Numbered from the stretch's first letter, positions 34,241 through 46,204 are shown. The stretch is 64,000 nucleotides of DNA from Gordionus sp. m RMFG-2023 (GCF_954871325.1 NC_088775.1:35379561-35443560); one strand, 5' to 3'. Made by a program: numbers and translations. Notes: generated from the letters alone by a model not told the origin.

Positions 34241-35091
34241 GGGGAGATGTGCAATAAATGGCCATTTTTGAAGACTGGTCACCATCCTTTAAATTTTTAT
34301 CTATTTGACCAATTGTATACAATTTAGATGTGTACCTTACCTAAGTTCATTTATTGAAGAGAGCAATCAAATGTAAAAATATTTTAAATAAACTGCTATT
34401 AGTGCCTCTTTCTAGAAAAATCACCTTATACATTTTTTTTGTTTGACCAAAAAAATTAATTTAGATTACTGATATTTTATATAAATATTATCCTATGCAA
34501 CACAAAGAAATAGAGCTTACAAGTTTTATTTAATAGTCATATAAAAGCGTTGAATAATAATAGACAAGTGAGTATTGCCTGGCCATATATTGACTGGCCA
34601 ACATTTATACATTTATATTAAATGAAAAGCTCGCTCAAAACAACAGTTAATTTTATATTAAAATAAGAATGTTTAGCAAAAAGATAATTAAAATATTAAT
34701 TTATAAAATATTCTCAAATAGATGATGATAATTGAAATGTTAATACTAATTAAATTAGTGTATAATTAATTTTTTATATAACTAAAAAATGAAGAAATAT
34801 AAACATAGGATATTTCATATTTAAAAATTTTCAAATAATATATTATGACCAGTTAACACATAGTATATGGCCAGCTAATGCATATCATGTTTTGACTTGT
34901 CAAAAAAAAAACAACTTTCACATAACCTCATCTGGATATTAAATTACTATAGGTATAGATTTAATTCAAATTTTATTTTAAAGATTAAGAATTGGGCTAA
35001 ACATTGGTATAAAATTTGTTTGATTAAATCCAAACCTGAATGCCTCTTTTTGAAAAAAACAAAAACATGGCAATTTATGGCACATCTCCCC
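34241..35091. mobile_element. TA-flanked MITE, GGGGAGATGTGC ends
   Basis: The left end GGGGAGATGTGCAATAAATG and the complement of the right end GGGGAGATGTGCCATAAATT are flanked by TA (34239-34240, 35092-35093). TIRs extend about 27 bp, to GGCCAT/TGCCAT. Interior motifs TTGACTGGCCA, GGCCATATATTGACTGG and ATATGGCCAGCTAATGCAT recur. The open frames inside (for example 34897-35160) show no known motif. This is a non-autonomous Tc1/mariner- or pogo-type element. Confidence 0.85.
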
Positions 35092-35458
35092 TACTATATT
35101 AAAAATATTTGTGAAAAAATATGTATTGTATTTTGTGGGGAACTGAAAGTGGGAATTTAATCAAGATTTATTATTTTATAATCATGAAAGTTATGGGGTC
35201 AATTGTTTGAAACACAATGTTTTTAAGAAATTAGTAGAATTTCTTCATTAATGAATAAAAATAAAAGTGAAAGATGATAAAGGTAATTCTTTCGAATGTC
35301 AATTAAATATTCTTGGAAATGAGAAAATGATATAAAACTTAAATATAATTTTTTTATAATAAAAATGAAGTCATTAAAATTTGTACAAAATTAAAAAAAC
35401 AGCTCCTAGAATAAACTCAAGATTTTTAAAACAACTCGATTATTACTTGCCTAAAAAG

Positions 35459-36130
35459 CAGGGACCCGAACCGTTATTTATAACGGTTCGGTTTGGTTAC
35501 GGTTCAGTATATAAAAAATTATAATGGTTACGGTTCTTAAGAAGAAATTCATAAGGGTTCGGTTCGGTTCAGCTAATTATAAAGGTTTATAAAGGTTCAT
35601 TAAGGTTAGAAATTTCTTTTTATCGAAGCAACACCATCTTCTAATTTATTTTTATTATAAGCATCTATGAATTATATATAAAAAAAATATATAAAATTCA
35701 AAATAACTCATTTTTAAATATATTATTTGAAAGTATATATTTTCTAATATAAATGGATTTCTTTTTGTTCGTTGTGAAGATAACACAAATTTTAGCCCCA
35801 AAAAGCTCTTTCTACAGAAACTTGTGTTGCGGGAACCGCCTAACTATAAAAGTAAGTTTATATAATTCTGGATATTCAAATTATTTCCATTTCCATAACA
35901 TATAGGTAATATATTTGTTTATATAAAAATATATATTACATATATATATTGATATAAAACCTGGTAATAATTTATAATGTTTTTTTTTCTAAAATATAAA
36001 AACTGAACCTTTTGAAACGGTTTAAACCGGTCAAAAAATAATTACATCGGTTCGGTTACTGTTATGGTTCAGATATTTATAACGGTTTATAATGGTTTAA
36101 CGGTTCGTTACGGTTCACTCCGGGTCCCTG
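35459..36130. mobile_element. hAT MITE, CAGGGACCCG ends, perfect 8-bp TSD
   Basis: The perfect 10-bp TIRs CAGGGACCCG / CGGGTCCCTG are flanked by CTAAAAAG on both sides (35451-35458, 36131-36138). Subterminal regions are packed with GAACCG/CGGTTC motifs: CGAACCGTTAT TT ATAACGGTTCG (35467-35490) is a perfect 11-bp inverted repeat. TTACGGTTC, GGTTCGGTT and AACGGTTTA recur at both ends. No coding. Intact ends and TSD suggest a relatively recent insertion. Confidence 0.92.
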
Positions 36131-36138
36131 CTAAAAAG

Positions 36139-37880
36139 ATATTAAATGTGCTATTCAAGTTATCGTTTATACAAAAATAAAAACTAGTTTCATTTAAACA
36201 ATATATAAGTCGATAATGTGTATATGTATATATATTTATACAATATACATAATTTAAAAAATATATATATTCAATGAAATTTTAGACCGTTAAAATCTAA
36301 ACGATAAAATTTAAGAATATCTATTTTGATATAATAAATAAATATTTTGCCACCGAAAATGTTAAATAATTATAACTTTTTGCTTTATGATTGACTCCTA
36401 ATATGTTAAGAAAGTAATTATAAAGTATTCATGACTAAAGATTTATTTTAAAAAAACTTTTGAAGAAAATTATATAAAAGTAAAATTACTTACTAAAATC
36501 AACGTCTACATGAGAAAAAAATTTTTTTTACTCCTTATACCCTATTCACCTCAAAGATGAGGCAAGTGGCTCCTAACACTCTCCCCCAGTTTATTTAGAA
36601 ATTGCAGAAAATGTAACAGTCTAAAGAAATAAATATAATTTGTCCAATTTAATAGTTTTTTATAAATTTTTGTACTCTTAACTGGTCCGGCAGATTTATA
36701 TATTTTTTTTTTCATCATTTATTTTCACTATTTTTGTTGTCTAACTGATTATTTGTTATTTAATTCGATTTATACAACCGTTTATAAATACTAATTTATA
36801 TGTTTATCTATGTCGCTATTAATAATATGACACCATCCCTAACCCCTTTAGAAATTTTCTACTTTTTTTTTCACATATTTTTCAGGTGAACGAAGCAGTC
36901 TGTACTATTTTGGCAGATCAAATAACCATATTCAATTTAGTTTTTGGAATCAATCTGTATCATTTGAAAGCAACCGATAACTTTTTTTAAGGAAATACTA
37001 TTGATTTGTCTGATCCGGTCATGGTTGACCAAATTTATTCGATCTCTGATAAGTAGTTCATTCTATCTCGGTCTATCTCTGTTTAACCCCTATTAATATC
37101 ACATTTATAATATCTTAGTGTTATGGATATGGTCTTTGAGAGTCTCACGGGTCATCCATTCATTATCCTATCCATTGGACCCTTTCTCTTTTTAATCTTC
37201 CATATTTCAAGGGTAGAATTATTATGCATCACCTATTTAGAAAACTTAATATTTTGCATTAGGAGTTGGTTATAGTCATTTATAAATCATGTAATAATTT
37301 TTTAAAACCCGATTTAATTATATGCTTTGTTTTACTTCAATGCATCCAAATTTATTGTAGACCACAAATAATAATAATCTATAGATATTTTGAGCATTCT
37401 TCATTTCTTATCTACCATTTCCCCCCGAATTACTCTTATGGTATTATATAAGTTTTTTTATAATGGCGTTCATTATTGAGATAAATAAATAGACCTAATG
37501 ATATATATTAAATTTTATAAGTTTTTATTGTATATAACATTTTATATATTATTATAACTGATAAAATAACAGGTACCGAAATATATGAAGAAACAAAAAA
37601 TTATTGTTTTTGATCAAAAATTCCATTGGAGAAAATATTTGATAAAAAGGAAGTTTATCATTATTTCACCTATTTTTATGTGCTACCCCGATTCACCTAT
37701 TTAAAAAAATGTTAATGTTAAAATTTATTTCATTCTATTTTACTAGATATTATATATTTTTTCTACTGAAAAATTTAATGATTTATAATATAATATAAAA
37801 ATATTAATATACATAGTATACCGGTGAAAAAATTTATGACGATTAAATATTTAAATGTATCAAATAAATGGCAATATGAA
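36139..37880. other. AT-rich stretch, no gene seen
   Basis: No coding motif or paired repeats. Two spots, CCTATTCACCTC (36541) and CGATTCACCTATTT (37688), look alike but are too short to interpret. Confidence 0.4.
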
Positions 37881-37891
37881 AAAAGAACCCC

Positions 37892-38200
37892 ATGGTTCAT
37901 AAAAATTTAAATATTATAGATGATTGGGTAAATTTAGGTTCCCAGAACTCAAAAAGATTTTTATTATTTGGTAATGGCTCACATGATGAAGAACGTATAA
38001 TCATGCTTGCAGCAAATGAATCCTTAAATTTAATAGCAAATACGACAGCATGGTATATGGATGGAAGTTTTGCCATGTCTCCAAAAAATTTTATACAATT
38101 ATATGTAATTAGAGTATTAAAAAACACTATTATTATCACAGCTGTTTATTTTGTACTCCAAAAAAAAATTAAAAAACTTACAAAAGAATATTCTAAATAA
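37892..38200 (+). pseudogene. MULE transposase fragment
   Basis: In this 102-residue frame, 'RFLLFGNGSHDEERIIMLAA' (about residues 21-40) and 'TTAWYMDGSFAMSPKNFIQL' (about 51-70), then 'YVIRVLKN', match the region around the first catalytic Asp of MULE transposases (F...G..D..RiiiF....l..L......w.mDGTF...P..F.QLY.I). The Asp of MDG is intact here, unlike in the copy at 262-582. The continuation is shifted ('TAVYFVLQKKN'), and the later Asp and Glu/His blocks were not found. No flanking TIR was identified. Confidence 0.72.
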
Positions 38201-38209
38201 TAATGTCTA

Positions 38210-40046
38210 AATGTCAGGAAAAGGATTTATTAAATAGAATGAAAAATAAATAGAGATATATCGTCTAATTATATAATATAGACCCACAATTTTTACTCAA
38301 TTCCAATTATTTATAGAAATAAAAATTTAACTGAATTAAAAAAATCGGACAAAAATTTAATTGAAAATTTTTTTCCTACATAACATTTTTATGAAATTCT
38401 AAAAAGTGTACATGGTGATTTTGAAATAAAATGTATAGCAAAAATTAAAAGCTCGAATGTCGCCAAAATTAATATTTTTAAATATATTTTTATTTATATA
38501 TATCCACTATTAACTGAAAAATCTTTAAAGTTTTAAGTGAATCATCTCTAATTCTAGTCCGGTGATATACCATATAAAACTTATGTTTATTTCTGGTCGA
38601 TCCTGTTGTTTTATAAAATTAAAAAAAATCTTAAACTCTCATTATATCTCAAATAAATCCCAAGTGAGTATATTAATTTTCAATTTTTTTTTTTATTCTT
38701 TTTAAAGCTAATTTAATATTGTGTTATTAAAGCCCTTATAGCTTTGTATAAGGTTTATGACTTGACAAGATATATTAAGAATAATGAAGATTATTTAAAT
38801 ATAATATATATTTTTAGAAAAGTCATATTTTTATAATTAAAAAATATCTATTAATAGCAAATTCCAGTTAGATATTTATATTCAAATTGAAGCGTATACT
38901 TTTTGTTCATGGAAAACTAAATTTAAGCAGAGAATCGAAGTTTGGTTCAAAATATTCTTATAAAATATCAAGAAACAAAAATCACATTTATAATATTTAA
39001 TGTTTTGAATTTCATATTTTATATTTAAAATCGAAAATTAAAATAGGAAGCTGCGCCTCACTAGAAATAATTCATATCACTAAACTCTCTGATCCACCGC
39101 TCTCATTAAATAACAATAATCTTTTTGTATTAATAATAATTTATAAATAATTTACAAAATAACAAATAATATTCATTAAACGACTGTGAATATCATTATT
39201 CATATAAAATGTAACACCTCAATTTTTTCCAATTTTTTGGCCTTAAAATTTGGGATTATAATTATAATAACCATAATATATCTAGCTGGAAAAGAACATT
39301 ACAGTTAAAGAGCAAAATATTATAAAGGTTACGGATCTTTTACGATTTTAAAATTAATACATAGTTCATTTAGGTCAACATTTTGCTTGTTCAAAGTCTA
39401 ATATAATAACTCCAAGTAATAATAAAATATATATACATTTCCAAAAAATAATCTTAAATCAATTAAAATTTTTAAAGATAATGGTTTTAATTAAATTAGT
39501 TCAAGAAAATTTATAAAAGTTTCGATTCTCTTTTAGGGATTATAGTAAAAAGGTGTTAATGGTTCAATAAGTTATGAGGGCCAGTTCGCTCTCTTCCTCT
39601 GCTTAAATTACAAAAATGTTGCCTATTTTTACATGTCCCTATATATAATTTAGAGGAAACGTGTCTTATTCGCCTATTTAAGTAACACAGCACTGATTAT
39701 GCCTTAAATTAAGTTGACAAATCAATCCCTAATAGATTTAAATCATTAATTTAAGTGATTTTTAAATTACTATACATTAATTAATATTTTAAGATGAAAA
39801 GATTTTAAAATAATTTAAGATACATGCTATCAATTTGATAACCATACACCGTGTCAACCCTGTTAGGTTCCATCAGCATGACAATCTTTATTTTATTAGT
39901 TATATGAACATATATATATGTAGCCAGGGTCAGGGAACTTTCCCGCTGATAAATTTGAGGAAATATCATTTATACAATAAAAGTCGCCCTCTTTACATCT
40001 TCCACCTCACTTTTTTAAAAACTTGATAATATGTCATTAATAATGA
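38210..40046. other. AT-rich stretch, no gene seen
   Basis: Some of 38200-38560 may be decayed continuation of the MULE transposase, but no motif is readable. The rest shows no repeat or gene. Confidence 0.4.
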
Positions 40047-40369
40047 TAGGAAGACCGGGGTTATGGCGAACGCCAAAAAGCAAACCTTAATAAAATTAAA
40101 AGTGCTTTTTCATTTTTAACAAAAATTATCTCATTTTGTTCAGCTCTATTAGTTTTATGGTAGGTTTAATTTCAAAAATACATATCTAATACTTTTTTCA
40201 AAATCTTAGTTTTTCTGGAATTTTTTTTTGGGAACGAGTGAACCCTACCCGAGGACGAACGAGCCTTTGCTCGGGACTATTATAAGCTCTGTTTAATTTT
40301 CCACATATAAGTTATATATATTTTTATTAGAACATATTTAATGATTAAAATCATTTAAAACAAAAAAAA

Positions 40370-41360
40370 TGGAAACATTATTCACAATCTTTGCAAATAA
40401 AAAAAGACTTAAAATTGAAACAGCTTCCATGTGGCCAATAACTACATTTACGACATTGAAACCGGTCTAGATTGTTACTTGTAATATTTTTTTGCACACT
40501 AAACAATTGTTTTTCTTATTAATAACATTTTTTGATTTTTTTCTTTTATTTGCTCTCTCCATGGCTTTTTTTTATATGGCGAAGAAAAATAGAAGAATAT
40601 TGTTTATTTTTGTTTCTTTCTATAAATAATTGGGCATGGAAAAATTGATTCTGAGTCAAAATTTTTAGATGTTGTTGGCTCATTTGAATAAGAAGTTGAC
40701 TTCAGACTCATGTCTAATTCTCAATGACATATCATTACTATCATTATTCTCAAAATTAACATTGCTAAATTATCATTAGTGTATTATAACTTTCATCATT
40801 AAAAATTAGATTAAATGACCAAATTGCACATGATTTAAAACCATTTTAAACTGTAGCTGGAGCACATGCTTTAGGTAAAATATCCTTGCCTATACCTGGT
40901 ATATCATAGATTGTAAAATGTTTACCATAATTAGTTCTTCATCCATGAATCAACTGAAGAGTTATAATATCTCTTTAATGGGCCAAACACTGTTTTATTC
41001 AAAGGTTGTAGTTTATAGTGGGAGAGTTAATATTGTTATCCTTCTTCCAAATAAAAGGACCTTTCTATCTTTTGGGTTTCTCATGTGTGGCAAAATGATT
41101 TAAGAAAATAAAAAAGTCATCCTCTAACATCCAGCCTGAACCATTTGATACACCAATAGCACCAAATGGTCCATCTCTTAAAAAGTGATTATAATATTTT
41201 TTCCTAGGATATATAAACATTGGTGCAAGTTTCCCAGTGCATTAACTGCAATTTCTAAAGTCATAAGGGTTCCCTTCTCATCTGATATGATAACTCCAAC
41301 TTATTGTTGGTTTCATGGCTAAAACTTTAGCAGGCTTCTGAACAGTTGTTAAACCTATAA
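40370..41360 (-). pseudogene. Pogo-like (DDE_1) transposase, C-terminal half
   Basis: Read on the minus strand from about 41360: 'GLTTVQKPAKVLAMKPTIS', 'PMFIYPRKKYYNHFLRDGPF', then 'GAIGVSNGSGWMLEDDFFIF' and 'LNHFATHEKP', with a worn catalytic 'KKDNNINSP' (LLDNH in relatives). After 'VFGPLKRYYNSS'-like and 'WM' blocks and 'IYDIPGIGKDIL' comes a Cys/His finger 'CRKCSYWPHGSCF' with 'FICKDC' at about 40385-40470. Known: DDE_1 transposases of the pogo/jerky type end with such fingers in many insects. An AG acceptor-like TATTATAG precedes GLTTVQ, suggesting an intron. The N-terminal HTH half was not found. Several stops and shifts. Confidence 0.75.
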
Positions 41361-42699
41361 TAATAATATTTTCATATAATAATGGCATAATAATTTTATA
41401 TTCATTAAAATTAAATTAGAATTTTATTGAAGAACATATGATAAATGTCAAGATTAAAATCACAATACTGAGTGATATATTACTATTCTACTTAGCAAAA
41501 TATTAATGAATCTTAGATTAAAAAGTAGGGTTTCAATATTATAGAGATTATATTTATATATAAATTCAGGGGCGGACTGGCATAAGACCAGGTGGGCATT
41601 TTGCCCACGAGGCCGCGAGAAATGTCGATTTTTGAGACCGATCAGAGGAAAATATCAAAAAAAGGCCGATTAGAAAAAAAATATATTATTATGTTCACAT
41701 TATTTTCTCTTATCATTTATTTATTTTTAATGATATCACATTCCTTGACAATTGTCATGTCGTTTATAATAATTATGCATAAAATACCAATAATGTCGCT
41801 TGACGCTATACATCATTACCTTGTTTTTTTTTCTTTGTTTTTTTTCAAATGAAGTAAAAACGCTTCCGTTTGAGTAGAGTGAAAGCTAAGTTTTGATTAA
41901 TTCATTATATTACATTTTTATACATTGATTTATTGTAGAAATAATATAGCCAACATTTCTTGTTCTTAATTCATTGAAATCAAATAAAATCCAGGTCGGT
42001 AAATCAGATTAAAGGATGGATGCTTGGGCGAAAAGAATAATTCATCTGGCCAAAATAAGTTGAGAAAGCTGCAAAAATAGGTTAGATAAAGTACACGTGA
42101 AAAAGCCCTTAGAGGATATATGGTAAGAGAGCTTGCTCCCAATAACGATACATGCACTTCAATTTATAATAGATAATAAATCATTTGATACAAAAACTTG
42201 ATAATTTATTAAATTTAAGATTCTAAGTACAGCTATAATATATTTGGAAATTTTTGAAATAATTGGCTGATGCCATATCTTCAAACCAAAAAATTAGGTA
42301 CTTTGTCAGCTTAAAATGCTAAGTCTTCTGTATCATCGATTATTACATCGATTCAAAATAAAACAATAAAATGGCTTCTAATTCAAATGAAACACTTTAA
42401 TATTTAAAGCTTTCGAAGAGTATCAGGGTACATAATGCTCTGCCAAAAAATCGAATAGGACGAGCGAAGAGAATATATAGTGACAAATGCCAAGATAAAC
42501 GTCCTCAAGAATCGATTGATCTTTATAGGTTCGGAGCATTTCATCCTAATTGATCAAATAATAAACAGCTTGTTGGAACGGCTCTCTTCGAATTGAGAAT
42601 TTATTTTGAATGTGCAATATTTGCATCCTAGACATCTGAGGATATTCAGCAGATAGAAAATTTTTTAATTTCCTATTTTAAATTTAAGAAAATATGCCA

Positions 42700-42790
42700 A
42701 TCGCCGGGTAGGCCTAACGGGTTATGATGTATGCTTGGAAACAGAAGGACGCAGGTTCAATCCTGGTATGGAGCATAAAAATTTTTAGGT
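42700..42790 (+). promoter_or_regulatory. tRNA-like head with A- and B-box-like sequences
   Basis: GTAGGCCTAACGG (42708-42720) resembles a pol III A box and GGTTCAATCC (42754-42763) a B box, about 35 bp apart as in tRNA genes. 'GCTTGGAAACAGAAGGACGC' lies between them, where an anticodon arm would be. The fold is degenerate, so it is not a functional tRNA. As the 5' start of an RTE LINE it may act, or have acted, as an internal promoter. Confidence 0.5.
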
Positions 42791-43081
42791 TTTTCTTCGA
42801 TGTCTGATGTGTAAAAACACATGGTAAAATAAATTTCGAAGCTTAGAGATGACACCCCGGTCACCGACAGGGGCAGCCGGGTGCTAAGGATACTTGTCTA
42901 ATAAACAAATTGAAGGAAACAAATGAAAATATGAATATGAACGTTAGGGCGTTCCCTCCAAGCGACGCGCAGGGTGTAGACCTCCATCCTGTGAAAAGTA
43001 AAATAAAGGTCAAAGCAAAGAAGACGATTAGCAAGTTTGAAGATTGGGACTCTTAAAGGTAAAACGATAGAATTGGTATAA

Positions 43082-43831
43082 ATGTTGAACAAGAGAAAAG
43101 TTGACATAGCGTGCATACAAGAGACGAAATGGAAAGGTCAGAAGACTTTAATGATTGGAGATGGGTATAAATTGTACTATAATGGAATTCTTAGCAATAG
43201 GAACGGTGTCGGCATCATACTCAGTCAACTAATCTCCTCAGTAGTAGAAGTCAACAGGATCTCTGATAGACTAATGAAGATAAAACTCTGTATTGTTCTA
43301 TCAATACTACACATCCTTTCAGTATATGCTCCTCAAACGGGTTGCAAGGAAGAAGAGAAAGATGACTTTAGAACTATCCTTGAGGAAGCTGTAATGGAAA
43401 TCCCTAAGGATGACCAAGTCATAATAGGTGGTGACTTAAATGCACATGTGGGAAAAGCAAGAGATAGCTACAAAAGACATCTGGTTTTGGGTACGGAGTG
43501 TGCTCTATTTGCGCAAGCCTTCGACCTTGCCGTAACCAACACCTACTATAGGAAAAAAGACAGTCATTTAATAACATATGAAAGTGGTACAAGGAAAACA
43601 CAGATAGATTACATGCTAATCTCTCGCAGAAGATTAAAAGATGTAATAGACTGCAAAGTCATCCCAGGAGAAGATATAGCCGCGCAACACAAGCTACTAG
43701 TCATGGATTTACACATCACAAATAAATCCACTCAAAACAAGATAAAACTGGAACCATGCTTCAAATGGGATAAATTAAAAACAATGACAGATGTCTTTGC
43801 AATCAATGCAAACATCCTCACAAGTCAGTGA
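43082..43831 (+). pseudogene. RTE LINE AP-type endonuclease
   Basis: This 249-residue frame covers nearly the whole endonuclease. 'VDIACIQETKWKGQ' is at residues 7-20 (catalytic Glu), then 'GDGYKLYYNG' and 'RNGVGIILSQ', 'SVYAPQTGC' (about 84-92), 'VIIGGDLNAHVG' (about 114-126, Asp/Asn), 'TYESGTRKTQIDYMLI' (about 160-176) and 'QHKLLVMDL' (His, the usual D replaced). Order and length match RTE/CFDP2-like endonucleases, which nick target DNA to start reverse transcription. The Met at 43082 opens 'MLNKRKVD', probably a few residues inside the original start. Confidence 0.88.
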
Positions 43832-44270
43832 AAAAATGTGGACAGACCTTTCATCCAGATTAATAGACACTGCCAAATGGATACTAGGTTTGACAAGGGG
43901 AGGTAACAAATCATACAAAGAACTATGGTGGTGGAATCAAGTGGTACAAACCACTATACAGGAGAAAAAAGCCCTTTATAAAATATGGTACAAATCCGAA
44001 AACCCAGATGACAAGACAAGATACAAAAAATCCAAGAGAATAGCTACAAAGGCGGTAGCTAGGGCCAAATCTATGGCATAAGATTACATGTATGAAGAAC
44101 TACATATCAAAGAAGGGCAAAATAAAATATACAGATTAGCCAAACAGCGAGAAAAGAATTCTAGGGATATAAACGGAGCTCCGAAAGTAATCAAGAATAA
44201 AGATGGTAAATTGATAATAAAGGAAAAAGAAATAATGAATAGATGGAAATAATATTTTCAGGAGCTTCTC
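43791..44270 (+). pseudogene. RTE LINE linker
   Basis: The 96-residue frame at 43791-44081 has 'WWWNQVVQTTIQEKKALYKI' and 'KKSKRIATKAVARAKSMA', and overlaps the end of the endonuclease frame by 41 bases (frameshift). It continues to about 44250 as 'MYEELHIKEGQNKIYRLAKQ' and 'VIKNKDGKLI'. This charged helical region connects endonuclease and RT in RTE elements (WWN..v...i..Kk..fk.W). Confidence 0.75.
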
Positions 44271-44310
44271 AACTTAATCCCCACATAATACATTTAAATG
44301 AACACTCCCC

Positions 44311-44707
44311 ATGTCAAAACCTTATACCACCAATAATAGAACAAGAGTTAATCATATGCCTCAAGCATATAAAAACAACAAAGCTAGGGGTCCAGATGAT
44401 ATTCCAATAGAAAGTCTTAAAGCACTAGGAGATGATGGAATACATTTCCTCACAATATACAATAAAATACCTGGAAATGAAGAGGTTCCTCAAAAATGGA
44501 GGCAGAGCTATCTAGTCCCTATCTTCAAAAATAAAGGGGACCCACACAATTGTCAAAATTAGATGGGAAGAAAACTAATGTCACACTATCTAAAACTATA
44601 CGAAAAAATAATGGAAAAAAGATTAAGTACATAATCGAAATAGGAGAGACTCAGTTTGGCTTTATGCCTGGAAGATCAACAACTGATGCTATCCACGCAA
44701 TTAGCAA
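44311..44707 (+). pseudogene. RTE LINE reverse transcriptase fingers
   Basis: The frame 44311-44562 contains 'KNNKARGPDDIPIESLKALG' (block 1), 'NEEVPQKWRQSYLVPIFKNK' (block 2) and 'GDPHNCQN'. It then breaks, and 44560-44707 reads 'GRKLMSHYLKLYEKIMEKR' and 'ETQFGFMPGRSTTDAIHAI', the Q.GF.pGrst.DAi block. Confidence 0.82.
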
Positions 44708-45268
44708 ATGAGTGAAAAATACAGGGAAAAGATCAAAAAGCTACACATGGTCTTTCTCGATCTAGAAATGGCCTTCGATAGAATCCCAAGAAAACTTATC
44801 TGGTGGACAAAATATATAAGAAAAATACAGGATATGTATATGGGCCATACAACAATGGTCCGTAGCACAACAGGTACTTCAGCAGGCTTCACAATAGCCG
44901 AAGGAGTTTATCAAGGGTGGGCTCTTAGCCCACTTCTCTTCATTATAGTAATAGATGTATTAGCACAGTCTATACCTCAAACAGTCCCGTGGAATATGAT
45001 ATTTGCAGATGATATTGTGATACTTGCCGAATCCAAGGATGAAATGAAAGAAAGATTAGTGAGTTGGATAAATATCCTAGAAAAGCACGGACTAAAAGTA
45101 AATAGAGAAAAGACGGAATATATGGTGATAGGAGGAGATGAAACAGAGAGTATTTATATAAATGAATGGCAGATATCGGCAATTGAAAGCTGCAAATATT
45201 TGGGCTCCACTATACAAACAAACGGCACAATCGAAAAAGAGATAAAGACTAAAATTAATCAAGAGTGA
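44708..45268 (+). pseudogene. RTE LINE reverse transcriptase palm
   Basis: In this 186-residue frame: 'MVFLDLEMAFDRIPRKLIWW' (about residues 14-33, catalytic Asp), 'GFTIAEGVYQGWALSPLLFI' (about 60-79; H.GS is usual, here Y.GW), 'WNMIFADDIVILAES' (about 95-109, FADD with both Asp), 'GLKVNREKTEYMV' and 'CKYLGSTIQTNG'. The two palm motifs are intact. The next frame starts at 45265 with a one-base shift. Confidence 0.88.
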
Positions 45269-45758
45269 TTAAAGTGGAGATCTTTATCTGGAATGCTATT
45301 GACGAAAGAATCCCAGACAAATTAAAAGGAAAAATTTACAGTTCCATATTACAACCAACTATTCTATATAGTTCGGAAACATGGCCAACCAAGGAATCAG
45401 ACGAGAGAAGTCTACAAACTATGGAGATGAATGCTAAGGATGATTGCTGGAGTAACAAGAAAGGATAAAGTGCGCAGTACAATAATACTAAGTAGTTAAA
45501 GGTAGTGCTCATTAAGACTAAGTTTATGGTATTGGGTATTATGGGCACACAATGAGAAGGCCTATGAACTACATAGGAAATAAGGTTGAGAGTTTGGAAG
45601 TGATGGGCAAACGTAAAAGAGGAAGGCCAAAACTTCAATGGGGCCTTAAAGTTAGAGCCAATATAAAGAAGTATAAATTAGATAAAAGAGATTGTATGAA
45701 TAACATAAAGTGGAGAGAGATGTTGAAAAAGCTTACCACCAGAAAAGGTGAAAGCTAA
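45265..45758 (+). pseudogene. RTE LINE thumb and C-terminus
   Basis: 45265-45468 carries 'ERIPDKLKGKIYSSILQPTI' and 'LYSSETWPTKESDERSLQTM', the conserved P..lK.K.Y....p..lYG.E.W block. 45552-45758 has 'KRKRGRPKLQWGLKVRANI' and 'NIKWREMLKKLT', matching the .GRPk.rW...v..Dl....l end of RTE proteins. Two frame changes lie between. Confidence 0.8.
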
Positions 45759-46204
45759 AGAGAAAAAGAAAAAAAAGGGAATTATGCCAGGAAAAATAAT
45801 TTAATGATATACCCCCTTTTAAAATGTTTAACTATTTAAAATTTAGATTACAAATCTTATATTGCTGAGGATATTCAGCAGATAGAATAATTTTTTATTT
45901 CCTCTTAAAATGTATGGAAAATCCTATGAGGTTGGGAAGTATGATCTCAGGATTTCTATCTTGAAAGATATATATATTGCGTGTTAAATTACGTAACGAA
46001 TAATGTCCATTTGCCAGTATATTCAAAGATATGGTAGCAGAATAAATGAAACGGAAGATGATCGTATGAACAAGTGAGGAGTCATATGAAGAAGACGGAA
46101 TATTACAATATGATAATAACTCAGAGTGTGATAATAAGTGTAACAAGTGCTTAATATGCGTGTATGAAATTTTTAAAAGGTGCAATATGCATACAAGTGA
46201 CTCT

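Larger units (their letters stand above)
42700..45779 (+). mobile_element. Nearly full-length RTE LINE with tRNA-like head
   Basis: Plus-strand order: tRNA-like segment (42700-42790), UTR-like leader with CCCCGGTCACCGACAGGGGC and GGGCGTTCCCTCC, endonuclease (from 43082), linker, reverse transcriptase (44.3-45.3 kb), a C-terminal region to 45758 and a short A/G-rich tail. Putative TSDs are AATATGCCA (42691-42699) and AATTATGCCA (45780-45789). They enclose the tRNA-like head, so the head belongs to the inserted unit. Five or so frame changes and stops split the protein. It is the youngest-looking LINE in the window and is nested in the 41.6-kb hAT. Confidence 0.85.
42636..45904. repeat. Direct repeat pair flanking the RTE LINE
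   Basis: CTGAGGATATTCAGCAGATA followed by GAA and an ATTTTTTA.TTTCCT tail occurs at 42636-42676 and again at 45865-45904. The copies lie outside the putative LINE TSDs. They therefore represent an older tandem duplication of about 140 bp (LINE excluded), not the LINE's own target duplication. Confidence 0.7.

Noticed and set aside
44701-45638. Minus-strand frames of 60-100 residues
   Set aside because: They are antisense to the well-supported RTE reverse transcriptase.
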